A DNA stretch of 64,000 bases. Source: Pseudomonadota bacterium. Its GTDB lineage: Bacteria; Desulfobacterota; Desulfobulbia; Desulfobulbales; Desulfocapsaceae. Positions within the stretch are counted from its first letter, which is position 1. Each line of letters starts with the position of its first letter. The notes under the pieces are model-generated. The model searched no databases. It saw only the letters and a program-made list of their open reading frames with translations, and was not told the DNA's origin. The position numbers and the translations under genes are program-made. Location of the stretch: contig JAHJNL010000052.1 in assembly GCA_018820855.1 (NCBI GenBank), positions 1 through 64,000 of the forward strand, read 5' to 3'. Positions 7,442 to 17,654 of this stretch are shown here, in pieces.

Positions 7442-10400
7442 ATGGCTGTTATGAAAATGATCAGACTCCGATGGAGCAGACTGGGGATCAGCAGGAAATT
7501 CAGTATTGCCTTTACCCTCCTGCTTTCCCTTATGCTCTTGATCACGGTGGTCGCCTATCTTTCCAATTTGTCTATCCGCAGTGCTGAAGAGGATATCCGA
7601 AGAAGCATGAATGTCGGGCAGCAGGTTCTGGAAATGGATCGGGGGATGGAACGGGCACGCCGGTTATTGGGAGATTTTTTTTTACATTATCAAAGCATTG
7701 GTCTGCAAAAGGCCCACGAGCAATATGCCCAGCCTTCCGTACGCCAGATAGCCCATGTCATTTCACTAAGCAGTGATCTTAAAGGTGAACTTTTTTATTC
7801 ACCGGTCGGCAGCAGATCAGGCCTGAACCGCATCGATGTCAATCTCTACCTGGCATCTGCCAAACGTTTTGCAGATACCTCTATTGAGGCTGTTGAGCTG
7901 ATTTCAAAACGGGCAGTCCCAGACAGAGGGTTGGAAGCACAGCTGCAAGTTGTTGCCATGCAATTGCAGGAGGAGCTGAAGGGAGTTCGGGCCTTGCAGG
8001 ATCAGCATGCCAAGGCCTATTCTTATTATAGAGAATATTTGATCAGTCGGCAGCGTTTTCTTATGCAATCTGCCTTTAACAATATGGTCGTCTTACGGGG
8101 GCTCCTGGCTCAGGAATACGGCCTGCAGGAGGCGCAAAAGAACAGGATATCAAAACTGTATGATTCCTGGTATGCCCTGGCAGAAGAGCTGCTTGTCGTG
8201 GATCTTGAGATAGCCGGGAAAACGCGTGACTTTTCCATTCAGGAGCAGATGGTGGCACCTGTTTCCAGGGCCTTGATTGAGGCGTCAAGGCTGGAAGTGA
8301 TGCGGGCAGAGCAGCGGATTGACCGGGTTTATCATCTGGCCGGCATTCTCATCCTGAGCATAGCCTTGTTTGCTGTCCTGGCTGTACTCACTGTTGCCAG
8401 ACTGTTGCATAACACTATTACCCGAAACATTCACAGATTAACAGAATCGGCCCGTGAACTCGGCCAGGGGAATATGGATGCCCGGGCCAGGGAAGAGAGT
8501 GAGGATGAACTGGGACAGTTGGCCCGCATTTTCAACAGAATGGCTTCCCATCTGAAAGAACTGGTAGAAAACCTGGAACTGAAGGTTGTACAGCGTACTG
8601 CAGAACTTTCTGAAAGCGAGGCACGTTTTCGTCACATTGTCAGTGACCTGCCCAAGATTGCCGTGCAGGGCTACGACCGCGAGCGCAAGGTCATCTTCTG
8701 GAACCGTGCCAGTGAGATGATGTACGGGTACAGTGAGGAGGAGGCGCTGGGCAGGAAAATTGAAGATCTGATCATTCCGGAGCCCATGCGAGAGGAGATC
8801 GTTCATGCTCTCTGCAGCTGGTATGAAAATGATATTCCTATTCTTGCCTCCGAACTCACTTTGTGCCATAAAGATGGCAGCGCGATATCGGTATATTCCA
8901 CCTATGTCATGTTGAGCAGCAGTCAGGGCGAAAAAACGATGTACTGCGTTGACCTGGATCTTGCAGATCTGAAACAGGCACAGGCAATGGAACAGAAAAG
9001 TGAATCTTTTTATCGTCAGCTGTTTGCTCACTCCAGTAATGGTGTATCGGTCTTTGAAGCCATTGATAATGGCCAGGATTTTCTGTTCAAGGATTTCAAC
9101 CAGGCCGGCGAAGCGATAGAGGGCGTCAGCCGGGACGAGGTGATCGGCCGCAGGCTGACTGAAGTCTTTCCAGGCGTTGAAGCGTTCGGGCTGCTTGATG
9201 TATTCCGCCGGGTCTGGCAGACAGGAGAACCGATTCATCATCCTGTTTCATATTATGAGGACGACCGGTTGCAGGGGTGGCGAGAAAATAAAGTCTACAA
9301 ACTGCCTTCAGGCGAGGTGGTCACGGTATATGACGATATTACCAGCCAAAAACAGGTGGAAGAGGAAAAACTGGTAGTGGAACAAAGCCTGCAACGGGCC
9401 AAGAAGATGGAGGCCATCGGCCTTATGGCCGGTGGTGTTGCCCATGATCTCAATAATATACTCTCTGGTATTATCGGCTATCCCGAACTCATCCTTCTCC
9501 AACTTCCCAAGGACAGTGAACTGCGTATTCCCGTACAGGCCATCCGGGAATCAGGAGAGCGGGCCGCAGTGGTGGTCGCTGATCTGCTCACCGTGGCCCG
9601 TGGTGTGGCCAGTGCTCGGACAGTTGCCAGTCTGAACACTCTGCTTATGGAATATTTGGGTTCGCCGGAGTGTCATCAACTGCAATCTCTGCACCCGCAG
9701 GTGAGGTGGCACCAGTTTCTTTCTCCTGATCTGCCCGATATCTCCTGTTCACCTGTTCATATTAAAAAATGCATCATGAATTTGGCGATAAATGCTGCTG
9801 AAGCCATAGATAACTCTGGAAGCGTGACTCTGAGCACCTCAAGTATTGTCCCGGATCTACAGTGGGCCAGGAAGAACGGCTTGGAGCAGAGGCAATATGT
9901 TGTCCTTACCGTAGCTGACACAGGAGAAGGAATTCCGAAAAAGAGTATCGAGCATATTTTTGAGCCGTTTTTTACGAAGAAGGTGATGGGCAGAAGCGGA
10001 ACAGGACTGGGACTGGCAGTGGTCTGGAATACTGTAAAGGAACATAACGGTACTGTGACTGTTACGAGCAGTGACCAGGGGACCACTTTTGAACTTTTTT
10101 TCCCAGCCAGCGAAGAGGCTGCGACCAAGACGGAATCAGCCGGGCTGGAAAAGCAGACAGGCGATGGAGAACGCATTCTGGTTGTCGATGATGAGCCCCA
10201 GTTGCTTGATATAGCGGGCCGTATGCTCGGGGTCCTTGGCTATGATGTTGTCTGTGTGAGTTCAGGAGAAGAGGCTGTTACCTACCTGCAAAGCCATCGG
10301 GCAGATCTGGTGTTGTTTGATATGCTCATGGAGCCTGGGATTAATGGACGTCAGACTTATGAGCAGATTCTCCGGCTCCATCCCGGTCAAAAAGCGGTAG

Positions 10401-10540
10401 TGGTCAGCGGATTTGCTAAAAATGATGAGGTCACGGCAACACTCAAACTGGGTGCTTGTGAATTTTTAAAAAAGCCTTATTCCATGGAAGAACTTGGTCG
10501 GGCTGTGCGAAAAGGCTTGAACAGGCCGTCGAGTAGTTGA
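7442..10540 (+). CDS. Hybrid sensor histidine kinase/response regulator
   Basis: A 1032-residue protein, 4 bases downstream of the binding lipoprotein gene. Order of parts: transmembrane helix about 22-42, periplasmic helical sensor, helix about 290-313, HAMP about 314-375, two PAS domains (about 395-510 and 525-640), HisKA with the motif GGVAHDLNNILSGI, an HATPase domain (NAAEAIDNSG, DTGEGIP, FEPFFTKK, GTGLGLAVV), and a C-terminal receiver domain (VVDDEP, phospho-Asp in LVLFDMLMEP, Lys in FLKKPYS). Receiver domains at the C terminus often control phosphoflow to another regulator. No DNA-binding output is present here. An alternative start at 7451 is possible. Confidence 0.93.
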   Translation: MAVMKMIRLRWSRLGISRKFSIAFTLLLSLMLLITVVAYLSNLSIRSAEEDIRRSMNVGQQVLEMDRGMERARRLLGDFFLHYQSIGLQKAHEQYAQPSVRQIAHVISLSSDLKGELFYSPVGSRSGLNRIDVNLYLASAKRFADTSIEAVELISKRAVPDRGLEAQLQVVAMQLQEELKGVRALQDQHAKAYSYYREYLISRQRFLMQSAFNNMVVLRGLLAQEYGLQEAQKNRISKLYDSWYALAEELLVVDLEIAGKTRDFSIQEQMVAPVSRALIEASRLEVMRAEQRIDRVYHLAGILILSIALFAVLAVLTVARLLHNTITRNIHRLTESARELGQGNMDARAREESEDELGQLARIFNRMASHLKELVENLELKVVQRTAELSESEARFRHIVSDLPKIAVQGYDRERKVIFWNRASEMMYGYSEEEALGRKIEDLIIPEPMREEIVHALCSWYENDIPILASELTLCHKDGSAISVYSTYVMLSSSQGEKTMYCVDLDLADLKQAQAMEQKSESFYRQLFAHSSNGVSVFEAIDNGQDFLFKDFNQAGEAIEGVSRDEVIGRRLTEVFPGVEAFGLLDVFRRVWQTGEPIHHPVSYYEDDRLQGWRENKVYKLPSGEVVTVYDDITSQKQVEEEKLVVEQSLQRAKKMEAIGLMAGGVAHDLNNILSGIIGYPELILLQLPKDSELRIPVQAIRESGERAAVVVADLLTVARGVASARTVASLNTLLMEYLGSPECHQLQSLHPQVRWHQFLSPDLPDISCSPVHIKKCIMNLAINAAEAIDNSGSVTLSTSSIVPDLQWARKNGLEQRQYVVLTVADTGEGIPKKSIEHIFEPFFTKKVMGRSGTGLGLAVVWNTVKEHNGTVTVTSSDQGTTFELFFPASEEAATKTESAGLEKQTGDGERILVVDDEPQLLDIAGRMLGVLGYDVVCVSSGEEAVTYLQSHRADLVLFDMLMEPGINGRQTYEQILRLHPGQKAVVVSGFAKNDEVTATLKLGACEFLKKPYSMEELGRAVRKGLNRPSSS

Positions 10541-10869
10541 TAGTAACAGAGCACTGCAGTTGCGTTCCTGCTGCTTGTTGCCTGTTCACGAGTTTCCTGT
10601 TTGCAAAAACCCGGACTGGTCATCTCTCACAACTGCGCAATTTCCCTGAGTAGAGAAAAAACAGCTTGAACCTGGCGCTTCCACTTTTCATTCTGGGTGC
10701 GGCGCATTCCGGCAAAGGCCGAAGCGTCCAAACCGCTTGAAAAAAAAGATTTTTTTCTATAAGCTGGCTGTGGAACAGATATGTTGTCATCCGTTCCGTT
10801 TTCAGCGACTATCCGACTCAGGCGGAAAGTGACTGGGAATCATGATCTCCTTTAGCTTAACGTACGTTT
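10541..10869. other. Intergenic region, nothing assigned
   Basis: A 329-base gap between the hybrid kinase and the Na/Pi cotransporter. I see no convincing terminator, RNA gene or reading frame. No clear ribosome site precedes the next gene. Confidence 0.4.
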
Positions 10870-12597
10870 ATGAATGAGTCTTTAGATCTCTGGAAATTAC
10901 TGGCCGGCCTCGCCATCTTCCTTTATGGGATGTTTCAACTTGAGGATTCCATCAAGGCCATGTCAGGCCGGGCTTTTCGCAAGATGATCAGGTATTATAC
11001 CGATGGTCGCCTGCGATCCGTCGGCAGCGGTACCTTGATTACCGCCATTCTCCAGTCCAGTTCTGCAGTGTCCCTTATGGTCCTTGCCTTTGTCGGGGCC
11101 GGGGTGATGACCATGGAAAACGGGATCGGAGTGATGATGGGTGCCAATATAGGTACCACCTGCACTTCCTGGATTGTTGCCGTATTCGGTTTCAAGCTGA
11201 AGATCGAGAGTTTTGCTCTGCCTCTGATTGCAGGCGGTGGTCTTGTCTTCATTGTCTTTGGCCCAACCTCAAAGCTTTTTCAGGGGAGCAGGCTGCTGAT
11301 CGGTTTTGGTTTCCTCTTTCTCGGTCTCGATTTTATGAAGACCAGCGTGGAAAACTATGCCCAGTTTGTCGATCTCAGTTCCCTTGCTGATTATGGCCTC
11401 TGGCTCTACCTCCTCTTCGGTATTCTGATCACCGCCCTCATGCAGTCGAGTTCGGCCTCCATTGCCATCGTCCTTACCGCACTGAGTACCGGTCTGATCA
11501 ATTTCGAGACCTCGGTGGCCATGGTGATCGGTGCCAATATCGGCACCACGGTTACCGTCCTTCTTGGTTCCATTGGCGGCACTCAATCTAAAAAACGAGT
11601 GAGTATCAGCCATCTCATCTTTAATGGGGTTACCGGTATTATTGCCTTTGCGGCCCTGCACCCTCTTTCTAACCTGGTTACCCATTTTTTCGATACCAGC
11701 ACCAACGCGGTCATGGCTCTGGCCTTCTTTCACACCCTGTTCAACCTCATTGGTGTGATTGTCTTTTTCCCTTTTATCGGACTCCTTGCCCGTTTTTTGA
11801 TTCGAACCTTTCCCGATCGCAAGGAGGTTCTTACCGTTTATCTCAACAATACGCCCACGGAAGTCACGGATGCGGCCACAGCCTCACTGCGTAAGGAAAT
11901 CCTCCATCTCTTTGAGGAGTGTCAACTCTACGGTCTCAGGACTTTCGGCATTGATGACAAACTGGTCTTTGATCACAGTCTGCCCTTTGAAAAAAATCTG
12001 GTCAAGCCCAGAAATCTGCCGGGCTTTTATGATAATGTGAAGCTCCTGCACGGCGAGATTATCGAGTTTTATGCAAAGCTCCTCCGCGCTAAGCTAAGCG
12101 AGGCTGAGGCCAGAGAGTTGGAACGGATGATTTATGCCTCACGCAATATCATGAACTCCATCAAAAACATAAAGGGGCTCAAGCATGACCTGGACGAGTT
12201 CGATGCCTCGGACAATGAACACCTGAATCGTCAGTACAAGTTGTTCCGCCGTCGTTTGATGGAACTGTACCACGATATCAATCGCTTTCTTGAACTTGGG
12301 GACCTGCAGGAGCAGTATCGCAGCCTGCTGCGAACTGTGGTGCACATTGAACAGATGGATAAACGGCTCCTGCACACCGTGATGAAGAGTGCTGCCGCCG
12401 GAGAAATTCACGAACTGGAGATAGCCTCGCTGCTCATGGCCAATCGTCTTTTCAGCCAGTCCTGCCGTCTCCAGGTTTTTGCCCTGAAAGACCTGCTCCT
12501 CAGTGAGAAGGAGATCCATGAGTTTGATCAAGCCATGGACATGAAGGAACTCCTGGATGAGGAGCAGGGGCAAGGGCAGGAACCTGTGAAGAGTTAG
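10870..12597 (+). CDS. Na/Pi cotransporter family protein with PhoU-like C-terminal domain
   Basis: A 575-residue inner-membrane protein. The N-terminal 320 residues carry eight or more hydrophobic helices and the duplicated Na_Pi_cotrans motif: LQSSSAVSLM near 61-70 and MQSSSASIAI near 192-201, each followed by a GANIGTT segment (about 93 and 219). Residues 340-560 are a cytoplasmic helical region of PhoU type, as in NptA/YjbB-like proteins. It likely exports or imports phosphate with sodium. It stands alone, with no pho genes nearby. The start lacks a strong ribosome site, so the exact first residue is less sure. It converges on the next gene with only 6 bases between stops. Confidence 0.92.
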   Translation: MNESLDLWKLLAGLAIFLYGMFQLEDSIKAMSGRAFRKMIRYYTDGRLRSVGSGTLITAILQSSSAVSLMVLAFVGAGVMTMENGIGVMMGANIGTTCTSWIVAVFGFKLKIESFALPLIAGGGLVFIVFGPTSKLFQGSRLLIGFGFLFLGLDFMKTSVENYAQFVDLSSLADYGLWLYLLFGILITALMQSSSASIAIVLTALSTGLINFETSVAMVIGANIGTTVTVLLGSIGGTQSKKRVSISHLIFNGVTGIIAFAALHPLSNLVTHFFDTSTNAVMALAFFHTLFNLIGVIVFFPFIGLLARFLIRTFPDRKEVLTVYLNNTPTEVTDAATASLRKEILHLFEECQLYGLRTFGIDDKLVFDHSLPFEKNLVKPRNLPGFYDNVKLLHGEIIEFYAKLLRAKLSEAEARELERMIYASRNIMNSIKNIKGLKHDLDEFDASDNEHLNRQYKLFRRRLMELYHDINRFLELGDLQEQYRSLLRTVVHIEQMDKRLLHTVMKSAAAGEIHELEIASLLMANRLFSQSCRLQVFALKDLLLSEKEIHEFDQAMDMKELLDEEQGQGQEPVKS

Positions 12598-12603
12598 AAT
12601 TTT

Positions 12604-15600
12604 TCAAGGATGCGGCATCATTCTGCTCAGGTCGGAGAGTTTGATGCTGAGTTCTTTTTTCTCCGGATCTCTGCCCTCTTTTTCCCGCAGGATGGTGATG
12701 TGCAGCTCATCACCTGCTTTGGAATCCATCATCAGAATACCAATATCCTCCATGTTGCTTACCGGCTGACCGTCAATGGTGAGGAGGATGTCATTTTTTT
12801 CAATCCCTCCCTCCCCTGCCTTGCCGGTGGGGCTGATTGCTGTAATCCGCAGGCGGGGGGCGCCATTGTTGTCTTCAGTCTCAAGTGTGATGCCGATTTT
12901 TCCCTTGCTCTTCAGGTAGCGGGGCTCCGCCAGAAAAAAGAAATCTGCATAACGCTCGGGTTGCGCAGGGGGATTGTCGCCATAGAGGTTCAGCACGGAG
13001 GTCTGTTCCACAGGGAGACGCCGGGATACTCTGGGGGGGATGCCTGAATCCTTACGGGTATGCTGGGTGCCGGCGATAACCACCACAGTTTTACCGGGAT
13101 TGTCTTTGAGGATGCGAACGATATTTTCGGCCATGGTCTCATCCCATATGGCCTGGGACTGGATAAAACCGGCGAGTCCCTTGCCATTGCCATGGGGAAT
13201 GTCGGCATGAAGACCGTGCACCAGGCGTAAGCGTTCGGTGTAGCCATCCAGAGAAAGATCCCTGTCCGGGGCAACAGCCTCTCTCTGCTCTTGACTGAGG
13301 CCATCGGTGTTGCCGTCGGCAAAGACGCTTTTTACGATTTCCCGGTCTACGTTGATTCCGTATACCGGGATCTTGTGGCGGCGGCAGAAATTAAAGATGG
13401 GTCTGAAGAGTCGCCAATCGTGGCGCCACACCTCGAACCAGTGAGAGGCCCGGAGAAACGCGGCTTCCTCCATATCCTTTTTTCCTGCTATGTAATCATC
13501 AAGAGATTGCTGGCTTGATTCCGGAAACATCTCCATGGCGATGGCAAGATCAAGCCCTTTTTTCTGCAGTCCCTGAATGATTCGCAGCTGGAGGAGATGG
13601 TCCGCCAAAGAGTCGTGAGTTTCGCCAAGGTAGATAACGCGATTTTTGGCAAGTTCTGTAAGGATCTGCTCAAAGCCTGCAATGGGTTTGGCTGGGGCAC
13701 CGTTTGGCAGGTTTTCCAGAAGATAGTCAAGGCCGTTGTCACTGGCAGCGACTTTTTTGTCCTGTATTTTTCCTTGGAGAAAGAAAAGGGATGAGTATTT
13801 GCCGTAGTGACTCAGTTTGGGTAAAACTGCCTCTGTTTCTTCCGCACTGCTGCTGCCTACGAAGACAACCATCTCTTTTTCGTTCAGCGGATTGTTCTGC
13901 ACCAGCAGACGGAAGCCCTCTGACGGCGTTGGTGCATCAGCGAAGAGGGAGCGCCAGACAGGTCCACCTGCACCAAGAAAGAGGATGGAGTTTTCAGAAA
14001 GCTGCTGATTGGTGACGGACTTGGTGTCAGCGACAGACCATCCCTGTTTTTCTGCCCAGCGAATAAAGGGCGCAAGGGCCGGGGCCGCCTTTTGCGATTC
14101 CAGGAGAAGCAGTTTTTTTTGTGTGCCGAGAAAGCGGGACCATACCGGAGGAAGTTCAGCTGGGGCCAGCGTCCTGAAAAGGTCGTATTCGGGGTCCAGG
14201 ACAAAGGAGAGAGGAGGGCCGGGCAGGGACAGGCTGATTTTCGTTTCCTTTTCCGTGATCTCCTGGAGAAAAGTTTTCTCCCCCTCTGCTGTTTCTACCC
14301 GGATTGGCACGCGCAGGGAATAGGGGCTGGCACTGGCCTGTTCCAGGGTAAAATAAAGGAGAGAGCTGTCCTGCCTGTCCTCGCTGCTGATGTCCTTGAT
14401 GACAAAGGCGGGCATATCATTGCTTGTGAGCTGCTGTACAAAAAACGGTTCCAGGTCTTTTCCGGAGGCCGTTTCAAAGGCCTTTTGCATATCTTTCCAG
14501 GAGGCGGAACGTCCCTGGTAGGTGGAGGCGAAAAGGCGAAGCCCCTGGGTGAAATATTCAGGTCCCAGAAGTCCATGCAGTTGGTGAAAGAGCATGGCTC
14601 CGCGATTGTAGCCCACAGCGCGTATTGCCTTGGCCGTGGCCTGCTGATGGCTGGCAGAGTGGAAGTCCTGAAGGGCGACGGCCGAGTCCTGTTGGACATA
14701 GCTCTGGTAGTTGATGAGGCTGGCCTTACGATGGGCAGCCCCCTCTCCCCGGTCCTCAGCGTAACTGAAGTCGGCAAGATAGCTGGTAAGTCCCTCGCAC
14801 CAGTTTCCTGATCCGTCTGTCACCTCGATACTGTTGCCGAACCAGGAATGGACAATCTCATGGCCAAGGGAGGTCTCCTTGATAAAGGGCAGGCGCAGGA
14901 CCACCTGTCCCAGGAGGGTAAAAGTGGGCATGCCGAAACCACTGGGCAGGCGATTGCTGACGATTGCATAGTGGCCGTAGGGAAAGGGGCCGATCTCTTT
15001 TTCGTAGCGGATAAGATAGGCCTTGCCTGCATCAAGGTAGCCCTGACTCAAGAGTTGATCTTCCGGGAAAAACCAGGTGGAGAGGGTGAGGCCCTTGTGT
15101 ATTTCTTCCTTTTGCACCTGATAGGGGCCGGCTGCCAGGTGAATCGATCTTACCGGTTGGGAAAAGGAGGTGACCAGACTGCCGTTTTCCTCTTGTCCCG
15201 GCAGTGTGTCTGACTCTGAAATTCCCTGAAAGCCGGGGGGGAGCGTGGCAGAGAGGGAGAAGAGCATGTTCCTGTCAGGTTGGGGATGCCAGTTCGAGGT
15301 GAGGACAATACCGTCAGGGCTGATCAGGTTTTCGCCGGAGTCCGGGGGGATCTGCAGAGAATATGTGATGGTGATCTGCTGGCTGTTTCTGGCTGCATAC
15401 ATATGGAGACTGTCCCCCTGAGGGAGCGGCAGAGAAAAGGGAGGCCTCCCTTCTTCCTGAACGGTCACCTCCTGAATATCGAGGCCGCCTGTATACAGAC
15501 GCCATTCTTCCCCCGGGGGCAGGGCAATGCTGGCCTTTGCCTGCAGTTGATGCTGTTCGGGTTGAAAGCTGAGATCCAGGTGATAGCGGGGGGGGGTGGC

Positions 15601-15696
15601 CATGCTCAGACTGCAGCAGCAGAAGGTGGCAACGAGCAGAATCCCCCAGAAGACAGGGGAGAGAACGGGATGCTGGATGGTGAAAACTGTGTTCAC
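12604..15696 (-). CDS. Exported fusion of M1-type metallopeptidase, ChaN-like domain and PDZ domain
   Basis: A 1030-residue protein. I chose the GTG at 15696 because AAGGAGG lies 5 bases upstream; it gives a signal sequence (FWGILLVATFCCCSLSMA). Residues about 30-520 resemble M1 aminopeptidases: zinc motif HEIVH (His279, His283) followed by NWCEG supplying Glu301, and the SWFGN block. The usual GAMEN exopeptidase motif is replaced by GFGMPTF, so substrate choice may differ. Residues about 655-900 are a ChaN/haem-binding-uptake (PF04187-type) domain with YLGETHDSLADH, AMEMFPESSQ and VVIAGTQHTRKD. The last 90 residues form a PDZ domain (GGIEKNDILLTIDGQPV). I know of no common protein with this exact trio. 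It shares a 137-base divergent promoter region with the radical SAM gene. Confidence 0.88.
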   Translation of the reverse strand: MNTVFTIQHPVLSPVFWGILLVATFCCCSLSMATPPRYHLDLSFQPEQHQLQAKASIALPPGEEWRLYTGGLDIQEVTVQEEGRPPFSLPLPQGDSLHMYAARNSQQITITYSLQIPPDSGENLISPDGIVLTSNWHPQPDRNMLFSLSATLPPGFQGISESDTLPGQEENGSLVTSFSQPVRSIHLAAGPYQVQKEEIHKGLTLSTWFFPEDQLLSQGYLDAGKAYLIRYEKEIGPFPYGHYAIVSNRLPSGFGMPTFTLLGQVVLRLPFIKETSLGHEIVHSWFGNSIEVTDGSGNWCEGLTSYLADFSYAEDRGEGAAHRKASLINYQSYVQQDSAVALQDFHSASHQQATAKAIRAVGYNRGAMLFHQLHGLLGPEYFTQGLRLFASTYQGRSASWKDMQKAFETASGKDLEPFFVQQLTSNDMPAFVIKDISSEDRQDSSLLYFTLEQASASPYSLRVPIRVETAEGEKTFLQEITEKETKISLSLPGPPLSFVLDPEYDLFRTLAPAELPPVWSRFLGTQKKLLLLESQKAAPALAPFIRWAEKQGWSVADTKSVTNQQLSENSILFLGAGGPVWRSLFADAPTPSEGFRLLVQNNPLNEKEMVVFVGSSSAEETEAVLPKLSHYGKYSSLFFLQGKIQDKKVAASDNGLDYLLENLPNGAPAKPIAGFEQILTELAKNRVIYLGETHDSLADHLLQLRIIQGLQKKGLDLAIAMEMFPESSQQSLDDYIAGKKDMEEAAFLRASHWFEVWRHDWRLFRPIFNFCRRHKIPVYGINVDREIVKSVFADGNTDGLSQEQREAVAPDRDLSLDGYTERLRLVHGLHADIPHGNGKGLAGFIQSQAIWDETMAENIVRILKDNPGKTVVVIAGTQHTRKDSGIPPRVSRRLPVEQTSVLNLYGDNPPAQPERYADFFFLAEPRYLKSKGKIGITLETEDNNGAPRLRITAISPTGKAGEGGIEKNDILLTIDGQPVSNMEDIGILMMDSKAGDELHITILREKEGRDPEKKELSIKLSDLSRMMPHP

Positions 15697-15833
15697 ATCT
15701 TCCTCCTTGGGCGGGAATATGGTAGAGTCCGGTATGGTCTGTTCCCAGACAAGCTCTTGGGACCGTATCAGTGTGAATGCCACTATATCATATCATTTGC
15801 TTCTTCCCCATACAAAGATCGGTTGCGGATTTC

Positions 15834-17543
15834 ATGCATATCAAACTTGTTGCCATCAATGGTCGTTTTACTCATTCCTCCCTTGCCCTTTTTCATGTGC
15901 GTAACGAGTTGGAAGAACAGTGTCCGGGAGTCTCCACTGAAATTCTGCAGCTGACTATCCGGGATCCCTATTACGAGGTTCTGCTGCATCTGAGCCGGAA
16001 TGAGCCGGATGCCATCTTTTTTTCCGCAGCGGTGTGGAATTCTGAGCGTGTGCAGGAGCTTATCTGCGACCTGCACACTCTGTTGCCCTCCTGTCTGCTG
16101 GTGGTGGGCGGGCCCCAGGCCGAGGTGGTGGGCGGTCAATGCGGAGGAGAGGTTTGTACCGTGGTGCGGGGGGCCGTGGAGGCCGTGGAAAAGCAGTTTT
16201 ACGACGATCTGCTTAAGGGAACTCTGGGACCCCGCTATGGGAGATCGTTCTTTCACATGGCTGAAAAGCGCTTTTTCTCCCCTTACCGGGAAGAGGACTT
16301 CAGCAGCCATCTGCGGAATCGGAATATCTATTATGAAAGTTCCAGGGGCTGCCCCTTCTCCTGCACCTATTGCCTCTCCTCGGCAGAAAGTGGGATTGTC
16401 CATAAGGGCTTAGACCAGGTGCGCTGGGAGCTTGATCAGATCATGGCGCATGGGCCGACTGTTCTCCGCTTTGTGGACCGGACCTTCAATGATATCCCGG
16501 AACGGGCCCTGGCCTTGTGGCAGCTTGTTCTTGGCTATGAATCTGAGACGCTTTTCCATTTCGAGGTAGCCCCGGACCGTTTCAGTGAGGAGATGTTTGC
16601 TCTTCTGGCCACCATTCCTCCCGGACGTTTCCAATTTGAGATCGGCATTCAGTCCACCCATGAACCCACTCTTGCTGCGATCAAGCGTCGGATCGATCCC
16701 CGTGTCGCCCATGAAACCGTGTCCCGGCTGGCAGCCCTGGACACCATTCATCTTCATGTGGATCTGATTCTGGGACTCCCTTATGAGACGGAAAAGAGTT
16801 ATCTGCAATCCTTTGCCGACGTCTTTGCCATGGGCTCCCATTATATCCAGATGGGAATTTTAAAGCTGCTGCCCGATACTGCCATCAGCCGTGATGCTGA
16901 CTTTTTTGCTTACCGGGCCTGCCGGCGGCCTCCATATACGGTGCTGGCCAACCAGTGGCTTGCTCCGGAGTGCCTGCAGCGCCTGTACTGGTTTTCCGAG
17001 TGCGTGGAGCGGTTTTGTAACAACCGATATTTCCCGTCGTTGTGGAACTATCTGCGCAGGAAGGGGGAGAACAGCAGTGCCTTTTTCTGTAAGCTTCTTG
17101 AATCGTGCCATGAGTACCGGCTGTTTCATCTGGCTGTTACCCACGAAATCCTGTGTACAATCATCACAGCCTCTCTTGAAGGGCGAGAGGACAGGTCGCT
17201 CATTCTCCAATTGCTCTCTTATGATTGGCTGCGTTGCGGCTATCGAAACCTGCCTTCATGTCTTCTTGCTGCAGGCTGTGGAGAAGAAAGACAGGACTTG
17301 AAGGACAGACTCTATCAGCAACTCCCTGCAGATCTGTCCGGTCTCTATACCAAAAAAGAGAGAAATCGTTTTTTCAGGCAGTCTGTTTTTCATCAGTTTT
17401 CCGAAGCCTGTCTGCAGGAACTGGGCTTTGAAAACAGAGGCACAGGCTGTCTTGTCTTCCTGCAGGAAAGAGAGAATACGCTGCTGCGTTTGAATCGGGC
17501 GCTTTTGCTTCCTTCCTGTTCCCTGCCGGGTAAAGGGATGTGA
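15834..17543 (+). CDS. B12-binding radical SAM protein with DUF4080 domain
   Basis: A 569-residue cytosolic enzyme. The start at 15834 (MHIKLVAINGRFTHSSLALF) matches the usual beginning of this family, where SH/HSSLA follows the first beta strand; an in-frame upstream ATG would add 19 unlikely residues. Residues about 1-150 form the cobalamin-binding-like fold, though the classical DxHxxG motif is not seen. The radical SAM cluster motif is CPFSCTYC near 175-182. The remainder has the barrel strands (FRFVDRTFND, FHFEVAPDR, FEIGIQSTH, HVDLILGLPYET) and a C-terminal DUF4080 region. The family probably acts on tRNA or small metabolites; the reaction is unknown. Confidence 0.88.
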   Translation: MHIKLVAINGRFTHSSLALFHVRNELEEQCPGVSTEILQLTIRDPYYEVLLHLSRNEPDAIFFSAAVWNSERVQELICDLHTLLPSCLLVVGGPQAEVVGGQCGGEVCTVVRGAVEAVEKQFYDDLLKGTLGPRYGRSFFHMAEKRFFSPYREEDFSSHLRNRNIYYESSRGCPFSCTYCLSSAESGIVHKGLDQVRWELDQIMAHGPTVLRFVDRTFNDIPERALALWQLVLGYESETLFHFEVAPDRFSEEMFALLATIPPGRFQFEIGIQSTHEPTLAAIKRRIDPRVAHETVSRLAALDTIHLHVDLILGLPYETEKSYLQSFADVFAMGSHYIQMGILKLLPDTAISRDADFFAYRACRRPPYTVLANQWLAPECLQRLYWFSECVERFCNNRYFPSLWNYLRRKGENSSAFFCKLLESCHEYRLFHLAVTHEILCTIITASLEGREDRSLILQLLSYDWLRCGYRNLPSCLLAAGCGEERQDLKDRLYQQLPADLSGLYTKKERNRFFRQSVFHQFSEACLQELGFENRGTGCLVFLQERENTLLRLNRALLLPSCSLPGKGM

Positions 17544-17654
17544 ATCTTCAGGGGAGTTCCTTGATGAATTTCAGGTGATAGGTGGGGAGAAGTTTTCGTT
17601 CGCTTATCTGCGGAAGAGTAAATTGGCTCAGCCGTTTTTATGATGTACCACTTC

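Noticed and set aside
6559-7545. 328-codon open frame on the minus strand
   Set aside because: It is antisense to the binding lipoprotein and spans the start of the hybrid kinase; no domain features.
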